Source: Prevotella sp. UBA3757
GTDB taxonomy: Bacteria; Bacteroidota; Bacteroidia; Bacteroidales; Bacteroidaceae
Assembly (NCBI GenBank): GCA_002371715.1
Contig: DFGF01000165.1
Span: 29,590-50,269, forward strand
DNA: 20,680 bases
Direction of reading: 5' to 3'
The position numbers were made by a program, and so were the translations under genes. Of the stretch, positions 15,866-20,680 are shown one piece after another. The number at the start of each line of letters is the position of its first letter. Position 1 is the first letter of the stretch. The notes beneath the pieces were generated by a model that was given only the letters and a program-made list of their open reading frames with translations, was not told the origin of the DNA and did no database searches.

Positions 15866-17023
15866 CTATCTCTTGATTCGCGGAATATAGGTAAAGAGGT
15901 AGACGACGCCTATGGCCATGACGGCAACGGCTCCGGCCTGTCCCACGGCATCGCTGCAGAAGCCCATGATGAGGGGGAAGATGGTGCCGCCGAAGAGGCC
16001 CATGATCATCAGGCCGCTGACCTCGTTCTGCTTGTCGGGCACAGACAGCAGTGCCTCGGAGAAGGCCATCGAGAAGATGTTGGAGTTGCCGTAGCCCACC
16101 AGGGCGATGGCCGTGTAGAGCACAGCCTTCGACTGGCCGCCAAACATCAGGGCCATCGAGACGGCCATCAGGCAGACGCTGATGATGAAGAACCAGCGCG
16201 TCTTCATGACGCGGAGGAAGAACGAGCCCGTCAGTGCGCCGATGGTGCGGAAAATGAAGTAGAGCGAGGTGGCAAAGGCGGCCTCATTGAGCGACATGCC
16301 CACGCGCTCCATGAGCAGTTTCGGGGCCGTCGTGTTGGTGCCTACGTCGATGCCCACATGACACATGATACCGAAGAACGACAGCAGCACGATGGGCTTG
16401 CCCAGCAGTCGGATGCAGTCCATGAACGACGACGAACGGCCCTCGCTGAGTTCCTCGTGAATGGGCGTCACCCACAGCAGGGCGGTAGCCATCAGGCCTA
16501 CCACAAAGTAGACCAGGAACAGCACGCGCCAGTCATAGCCGAACGTCGGCATGGCCTGAGTGGCACCCCACATGGCCAGATAGGGGGCCAGGAAGGAAGC
16601 GATAGCTTTGACGAACTGTCCGAAGGTGAGTGTCGATGCCAGGTTTTTGTCGCCGATGATGAGCATGGCCAGCGGATTGATGCTGGTCTGCATGAAGGCG
16701 TTGCCGATGCCCAGCAGCGAGAAGGCGATGAGCATGACGCTGAACGAGTTACCCATCAGGGGAATGAACAGCGACACGACGGTGATGACGAGCGACAGCA
16801 GCACGGTGTTCTTGCGGCCAATCTTATTCATGAGCATACCCGTAGGCACACTGAAGATGAGGAACCAGAAGAATACCAGCGACGGGAATATGTTGGCCAC
16901 GGAGTCGGTCAGTCCGAGGTCTTCCTTCACATAGTTGGATGCGATGCCCACAAGGTCTACGAAGCCCATGCAGAAGAAGCAGAGCATCACTGGAATCAGG
17001 TAAATCGATTTATTGTTATTCAT
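15866..17023 (-). CDS. MFS sugar importer (FHS/FucP-like), probable fructose permease
   Basis: This inner-membrane major facilitator protein has 385 residues and about 12 hydrophobic segments. A charged MFS motif A-like loop, NKIGRK, is at 66-71 between helices 2 and 3. Overall it looks like the fucose/glucose:H+ symporter (FHS) group used for sugar import in Bacteroidota. The order, between a GH32 hydrolase and a fructokinase, equals the B. thetaiotaomicron fructan locus, where BT1758 imports fructose, so fructose is the expected substrate by context. Its ATG lies 1 nt after the TGA of the GH32 gene, suggesting translational coupling. No ribosome-binding site independent of the upstream gene is evident. 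Confidence 0.88.
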   Translation of the reverse strand: MNNNKSIYLIPVMLCFFCMGFVDLVGIASNYVKEDLGLTDSVANIFPSLVFFWFLIFSVPTGMLMNKIGRKNTVLLSLVITVVSLFIPLMGNSFSVMLIAFSLLGIGNAFMQTSINPLAMLIIGDKNLASTLTFGQFVKAIASFLAPYLAMWGATQAMPTFGYDWRVLFLVYFVVGLMATALLWVTPIHEELSEGRSSSFMDCIRLLGKPIVLLSFFGIMCHVGIDVGTNTTAPKLLMERVGMSLNEAAFATSLYFIFRTIGALTGSFFLRVMKTRWFFIISVCLMAVSMALMFGGQSKAVLYTAIALVGYGNSNIFSMAFSEALLSVPDKQNEVSGLMIMGLFGGTIFPLIMGFCSDAVGQAGAVAVMAIGVVYLFTYIPRIKR

Positions 17024-17024
17024 A

Positions 17025-18710
17025 TCAGTTAAGCGGATAAATGGTTACTTTGGCTTTATTGCTCACCTTGATGGTGTTATAAGGTTCAGAAGGGAATACC
17101 AGGTTGGTCATGGCCATCTTGCCGTCGGCATCGAACGCCTCTATGGAGCAACGGTCTATGAACAGGCGCAGCTGCCTGACCTGCCCGTAGGTGGGAGCCA
17201 CGGTGGTGCAGGGGAATGCCTCGCTGAAGCTGACGTTGCCGCTCTTCTCGCGGTTCATCGAGAACGTCTGCTGCTGGGCGTCGTAATGCATGACAACCTG
17301 CTCGCCCTTGGCGTTCGCGAGGGTGATGTCGGTCGAGCCCTTCATGGTCACTACAATCTCGCAGGTCTCTGACGGCTGCTTCTGGGGCTTGCCGCGCATG
17401 GCCAGCATCTCCTTCGAGGGCACCACGCTGACGTAGGTCTCCTCGCCAGCCCGGAAGAGGCCAAGGTCGCGGGGAATGGAGTTGGCCGAGCGGTACTGCT
17501 TGGTGGGCACCTGGTTGGCGTACTGCCAGTTGGACATCCAGGCCAGCACGACGCGCCGGTTCTCCGGCGCATTATAGAACGACACCGTAGCATAGTGGTC
17601 CTTGCCGTAGTCCATCCACTTCGTCACCTTGGGCATGGACTCGCAAGTGAATTTCCTGCCGTCAAACTGGCCGACGAAATACTGCGTGGCACTGCCGCCG
17701 AAGGGGCCGCCTGGGTTGATGTTGCAGATAAGCACCCACTTGGTTTCCGAGGTACTGGGCGTCGGGTGATAGGTGATGGGGAAGAGGTCAGGACACTCCC
17801 AGACGCCGCCGTGGTTGCCGTACTCCTTGCCGAACGAGCTCTCGTACTTCCAGTCCTTCAGGTTCTTCGACGAATAGATGCGCATCTCCTGACCGGCAGC
17901 CAGAATGAGGTTCCAGACCTTGGCCTCTTCGTTCCAGAAAGCCTTGGGGTCGCGGAAGTCGGGAACGTCGCTCGTGGTCAGCACGGGATTGCCGCTGAAC
18001 TTCTGGAACGTGCGTCCGCCGTCCTTCGACGTAGCCATCGATTGCGTCTGGTGGTGCCCTGCTGATGTATAGAATGCCACTACCTCGTTGCCGTTCGTCA
18101 CACACGAACCGCTAAAGATGCTGCCCAGCCAGTCGGCCTCGATGGCCATGGGTTGAGCCTCCCAGTGTATGAGGTCGCGCGAGGTGGAGTGCCCCCACGT
18201 CATATTCTCCCACTGCGAGCCATAGGGATTCCACTGATAGTAGAGATGCCAGACACCGTCCTTGTAGAACATACCGTTGGGGTCGTTCATCCATCCGTAG
18301 ACGGGCGTATGGTGGTAGGCGGGACGGAAATGTTCGCGGTTGGTAGTGTCGAAGGCAGCTGAATACTTCATCTCCTTCCAGCATACAAATTCGCTGACAG
18401 CACCCTTCTGGCGGCGGTCGCCATGAAACTCGACATCGAGCAGGCAGGCACCCTTCAGTTCATAAGGGACGTAGTAGTCGACACGGTCAATGGCCAACTT
18501 GACATTCAGGCGCTGCACCATGTCATTCTTGGCGTCGAGTACGGCAATGGCGGCAATCTCCTCAGACTCCTGTACGGGCAGCAGCAGGTACTTCTGGCCC
18601 TGTTTCACTTTCAGCATGGCATGCTTGTCGCCCAGCACGATGGGCTGCACCTGCGCCTTGGCGGCCAGGGCTGTCAGCAGGATCATGAACATTAAAATTG
18701 TTTTCTTCAT
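17025..18710 (-). CDS. GH32 exo-fructanase/levanase-type hydrolase, periplasmic
   Basis: This glycoside hydrolase family 32 enzyme has 561 residues from the start chosen here. A Sec signal peptide ends at AKA|Q (about residue 20), with no lipobox, so a periplasmic location is likely. An N-terminal beta-rich domain (about 21-115, DUF4980-like) precedes the five-bladed propeller. Catalytic residues are the nucleophile D143 in WMNDPNG, the transition-state stabiliser D254 in FRDP, and the acid/base E305 in WECPDLF. A C-terminal beta-sandwich carries RLFIDRCSIEAF. It should release fructose from levan, inulin or sucrose-type oligosaccharides; linkage preference cannot be read from the sequence. 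The start at 18710 (MKKTILMF) is preferred over the upstream frame to 18773, because it gives a clean signal peptide and lies downstream of the promoter. It is the first gene of the operon. Confidence 0.93.
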   Translation of the reverse strand: MKKTILMFMILLTALAAKAQVQPIVLGDKHAMLKVKQGQKYLLLPVQESEEIAAIAVLDAKNDMVQRLNVKLAIDRVDYYVPYELKGACLLDVEFHGDRRQKGAVSEFVCWKEMKYSAAFDTTNREHFRPAYHHTPVYGWMNDPNGMFYKDGVWHLYYQWNPYGSQWENMTWGHSTSRDLIHWEAQPMAIEADWLGSIFSGSCVTNGNEVVAFYTSAGHHQTQSMATSKDGGRTFQKFSGNPVLTTSDVPDFRDPKAFWNEEAKVWNLILAAGQEMRIYSSKNLKDWKYESSFGKEYGNHGGVWECPDLFPITYHPTPSTSETKWVLICNINPGGPFGGSATQYFVGQFDGRKFTCESMPKVTKWMDYGKDHYATVSFYNAPENRRVVLAWMSNWQYANQVPTKQYRSANSIPRDLGLFRAGEETYVSVVPSKEMLAMRGKPQKQPSETCEIVVTMKGSTDITLANAKGEQVVMHYDAQQQTFSMNREKSGNVSFSEAFPCTTVAPTYGQVRQLRLFIDRCSIEAFDADGKMAMTNLVFPSEPYNTIKVSNKAKVTIYPLN

Positions 18711-18749
18711 TGTTACTAGTGTTTTTAGTTTTGAAAAATTATTCTGCTG

Positions 18750-18757
18750 CAAAGATA
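18750..18757 (-). promoter_or_regulatory. -7 promoter box of the fructan operon
   Basis: The minus strand reads TATCTTTG, fitting TAnnTTTG, about 39 nt before the GH32 start codon. No -33 TTTG is seen at 19-21 nt upstream, as expected for a promoter that depends on an activator. Confidence 0.6.
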
Positions 18758-18810
18758 GTATTTTTCCGCGCATTATACTATAAATTATGTTACAAACAGT
18801 AAGAAAAAAA

Positions 18811-18843
18811 GTTCATTGCATCATTTTTAGCACCATTTGAACG
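18811..18843. promoter_or_regulatory. Candidate operator, copy 1 (33-bp near-palindrome)
   Basis: This element is bounded by GTTCATTGCA and CATTTGAACG, an imperfect inverted repeat. Its reverse complement matches 20567-20599 at 28 of 33 ungapped positions. It lies about 55-85 nt upstream of the GH32 -7 box and about 45 nt upstream of the regulator -33 box, a suitable site for a shared activator. Next to it, TGAACGTTCA (18838-18847) is a perfect 10-bp palindrome. The rest of the 228-bp divergent gap contains only the two promoters. Confidence 0.6.
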
Positions 18844-18886
18844 TTCAGTCATATCAAATTATCGTTTTCAGTTTTTCGGCATTTTG

Positions 18887-18918
18887 TTTGGCTGTTTAGC
18901 GGAAAAGTCTTAATTTTG
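18887..18918 (+). promoter_or_regulatory. Promoter of the transmembrane AraC-type regulator
   Basis: TTTG (18887-18890) and TAATTTTG (18911-18918) are 20 nt apart, close to the Bacteroidota consensus. The predicted leader to the ATG at 18939 is only about 10-15 nt. Confidence 0.65.
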
Positions 18919-18938
18919 CATCGAAAATTAAATGTGTC

Positions 18939-20480
18939 ATGTTACCAAAACTATTTTGCAAACTCTTCCTGACGGCTGTGCTGCTGACCATGGTCGGGTG
19001 TCAGTCCCATCAGCCGCACTATGTCATCGGGGTGTCGCAATGCTCGGAAGACATCTGGCGCGACAAGCAGAATGCCGAGTTGCGCATGGGTGCCTACTTA
19101 CAGGAGAATGTCGAACTGCGATTTGCCGCAGCCTATGACAGCGACGAACGGCAGGTGGAGCAGATAGACTCGCTGGTGGCCAGCGGCATCGACCTGCTCA
19201 TCGTGGCTCCCAACCAGGTGGCTACCATCTCGCCGGCCATTGACCGCGCCTACGACAAGGGCATCCCCGTCATCGTCTTCGAACGCAAGACCAATTCCCA
19301 GAAATATACGGCCTTCATCAGTGCCGACAACTACGAGATGGGCAGCGTCATGGGCGCCTATGTCGCCAAGCGGCTGGGCGGGCGCGGCAGCGTGCTGGAG
19401 ATTAAGGGCCTGGAGGGCTCGTCGCCCGCCATCGAGCGCCATCACGGCTTCCTGGGTGCACTGGCCAGGGTTCCCGGCGTGCACGTCGTCGACACGCTAC
19501 AGGGTGACTGGACGGAACCCACGGCCTATCAGACGGTGACCAGCTGGCTGAGGCAGCACCCTGATACCCCCGTCGACCTGGTCTTTGGCATGAACGACCG
19601 CACGGCCATCGGTGCGCGCACCGCCTTCATCGAGGCTCGTCGCCCGCTGCCACTGTTCTGCGGCATTGACGGACTGCCCGGCCAACAGGGTGGCATCCGT
19701 CAGGTGCGCGATTCCATCCTCGATGCGTCATACATCTATCCCACCCACGGCGACAAGGTGCTCCAACTGGCAGTCGACATCCTTGAGGGCCGGGCATACC
19801 AGAAGGAGACACGCCTGCAGTCGGCACTCGTCACGCGCGACAACGCCAGTGTGCTGCTGATGCAGACCGACGAGATGCTGCGCCAGGCCGACTACCTTGA
19901 CAAGCTCCACGACAAAGCAGACAGCTACGTGCAGCAACTTGACACCCAGCGCACCATTACGTGGCTGGCCTGCGGCGTCATCGTGCTGCTGCTGACAGCC
20001 CTCGTGCTCCTATACCTATATTATATAGGCAGAATCAATCTGCAGCGCGAGCGTGTGGTCAACACGCTATGGAACATCAATCCCGAGGACATCGTTACGA
20101 CGACACCACCGACGGCAGAGGTGACAGCCGAGACGCCCGCCGACGTCGCACCTGCAGCACCTGACGAGCCGCTATTCATTACCCGCTTCAAAGAAGTCGT
20201 CGAATCGCGCCTCACCGACAGCGAACTGAGCGTTGAGGACCTGGCTGCTGACATGAACCTCAGTCGTGTGCAGCTTTACCGCAAGGTCAAGGCCATCTCA
20301 GGCTCCACGCCCATCGAACTGCTGCGTTCGGCCCGCCTGAGCCGTGCTTACCAGATGCTGATAACCACCGACAAGACCGTTTCCGAGGTGGCCTATGAGG
20401 TAGGCTTCACCGCTCCCTCCTACTTCACCAAGTGTTTCAAGGACGAATATGGCTTGCTGCCTGGGGAGGCGAGGAAGTGA
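18939..20480 (+). CDS. Membrane-spanning one-component regulator: sugar-binding sensor, TM helix, AraC-type HTH
   Basis: This is the predicted fructose-responsive activator of the neighbouring fructan genes. The 513 residues run as follows: signal with a lipobox-like TMVGC (C21), a type I periplasmic sugar-binding domain (about 28-310, starting YVIGVSQCSEDIWRDK), a helical stretch, one membrane segment (about 339-362), a Thr/Ala/Pro-rich linker (about 363-411), and an AraC/XylS DNA-binding domain (about 412-513, SVEDLAADMNLSRVQLYRK and then the second helix-turn-helix). The sensor closely resembles that of the B. thetaiotaomicron fructan sensor BT1754, a hybrid two-component protein that binds fructose. 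Here the histidine kinase, ATPase and receiver domains are absent and a ~50-residue linker takes their place, with no frame break. The gene is divergent from the GH32 operon and has its own promoter. Fructose as ligand is inferred. Confidence 0.88.
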   Translation: MLPKLFCKLFLTAVLLTMVGCQSHQPHYVIGVSQCSEDIWRDKQNAELRMGAYLQENVELRFAAAYDSDERQVEQIDSLVASGIDLLIVAPNQVATISPAIDRAYDKGIPVIVFERKTNSQKYTAFISADNYEMGSVMGAYVAKRLGGRGSVLEIKGLEGSSPAIERHHGFLGALARVPGVHVVDTLQGDWTEPTAYQTVTSWLRQHPDTPVDLVFGMNDRTAIGARTAFIEARRPLPLFCGIDGLPGQQGGIRQVRDSILDASYIYPTHGDKVLQLAVDILEGRAYQKETRLQSALVTRDNASVLLMQTDEMLRQADYLDKLHDKADSYVQQLDTQRTITWLACGVIVLLLTALVLLYLYYIGRINLQRERVVNTLWNINPEDIVTTTPPTAEVTAETPADVAPAAPDEPLFITRFKEVVESRLTDSELSVEDLAADMNLSRVQLYRKVKAISGSTPIELLRSARLSRAYQMLITTDKTVSEVAYEVGFTAPSYFTKCFKDEYGLLPGEARK

Positions 20481-20550
20481 GTTGACAGTTGAGAGTTGAG
20501 AGGTGACAGTTGAGAGTTGACAGTTGAGAGTTGACAGGTGACAGGTGACA
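20481..20550 (+). repeat. Heptanucleotide tandem repeat, units GTTGACA/GTTGAGA
   Basis: Ten 7-bp units (GTTGACA, GTTGAGA and variants GGTGACA) start at the first base after the regulator stop codon. This is the inverse complement of the TCAACTG/TCAACTC array at 10970-11006. Confidence 0.92.
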
Positions 20551-20562
20551 GGCGAGTAGAAG

Positions 20563-20604
20563 AAATCGTTCAAATGCTGAGAAAAATGTTGCATTGAACG
20601 ATTT
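20563..20604 (+). terminator. Hairpin after the regulator, containing candidate operator copy 2
   Basis: AAATCGTTCAA (20563-20573) and TTGAACGATTT (20594-20604) are perfect 11-bp arms. Three further pairs (TGC/GCA) form past a bulged A, leaving a 13-nt loop, and a T run continues to 20607. This fits an intrinsic terminator for the regulator gene. The same segment (20567-20599) matches the 18811-18843 element at 28 of 33 positions, so it may instead, or also, be an operator for genes beyond the window. Confidence 0.6.
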
Positions 20605-20631
20605 TTTCATCCCTTGCAACATCCGTTACAC

Positions 20632-20643
20632 CGCCTATAGGCG
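20632..20643. repeat. Perfect 12-bp palindrome CGCCTATAGGCG
   Basis: A perfect palindrome lies 28 nt after the terminator-like hairpin. A short hairpin ACGGC-CAA-GCCGT follows at 20654-20666. The sequence ends at the window edge, so whether this begins a dispersed repeat or another element cannot be seen. Confidence 0.5.
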
Positions 20644-20680
20644 ATATACCAAGACGGCCAAGCCGTAAGCCAGCCCACCA

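Noticed and set aside
15857..17032. A 391-codon + strand frame opposite the transporter gene
   Set aside because: Very His/Gln/Glu-rich low-complexity text, the mirror of a membrane protein gene; the minus-strand MFS reading is clear.
18711..18773. The longer N-terminus for the GH32 protein
   Set aside because: It would bury the signal peptide 21 residues inside the protein and cover the -7 box at 18750-18757.
20481..20550. A CRISPR array
   Set aside because: The units are 7 bp without spacers, so this is a simple tandem repeat; no cas genes are present.

Overview
The window looks like a chromosome segment from a member of the Bacteroidota, most likely Prevotellaceae (a Prevotella or Segatella type). 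The signs are promoters with the TAnnTTTG -7 box, almost no Shine-Dalgarno sequences, a Bacteroidota-type LptD, a decayed type IX secretion tail, and a fructan-utilisation gene set arranged as in Bacteroides. No tRNA, rRNA or CRISPR array was seen.

Region 1 (1-6176, + strand) is the 3' part of a DNA-defence operon cut by the left window edge. It holds a type III Res-like helicase fused to a PD-(D/E)xK nuclease, a 71-residue protein, a DndD-like SMC/ABC ATPase, and a HerA/FtsK-type ATPase with a possible DndE-like N-terminus. They are spaced 11-12 nt apart. This resembles part of a phosphorothioation (Dnd) system, but no dndC or dndB is in view, and the effector set differs from the classical DptFGH. 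The last three genes are visibly AT-richer than the flanking chromosome.

Region 2 (6177-7210) is decayed DNA. A remnant of a T9SS sorting tail directly follows the HerA stop codon. After it comes an AAA-ATPase-like/PD-(D/E)xK gene on the minus strand, broken by an N-terminal deletion, a frameshift at a G6 run and a large internal deletion.

Region 3 (7211-14790) is housekeeping: peptidase T and a KefB-type antiporter on the + strand, then LptD and an HD-domain hydrolase on the - strand. The gap between the antiporter and LptD is filled with three unrelated heptanucleotide-period repeat families.

Region 4 (14831-20680) is a fructan or fructose utilisation locus. The minus-strand operon runs GH32 fructanase, MFS fructose importer, fructokinase, and ends at a nested inverted repeat. 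Divergent from it is a regulator with a lipoprotein-type signal, a periplasmic sugar-binding domain, one membrane segment and a cytoplasmic AraC-type DNA-binding domain. It lacks the histidine kinase and receiver domains of the Bacteroides hybrid two-component sensors that it otherwise resembles. A 33-bp near-palindrome occurs both in the GH32/regulator promoter region and downstream of the regulator (28 of 33 positions identical), which makes it a good candidate operator. The right edge probably cuts off further PUL genes.
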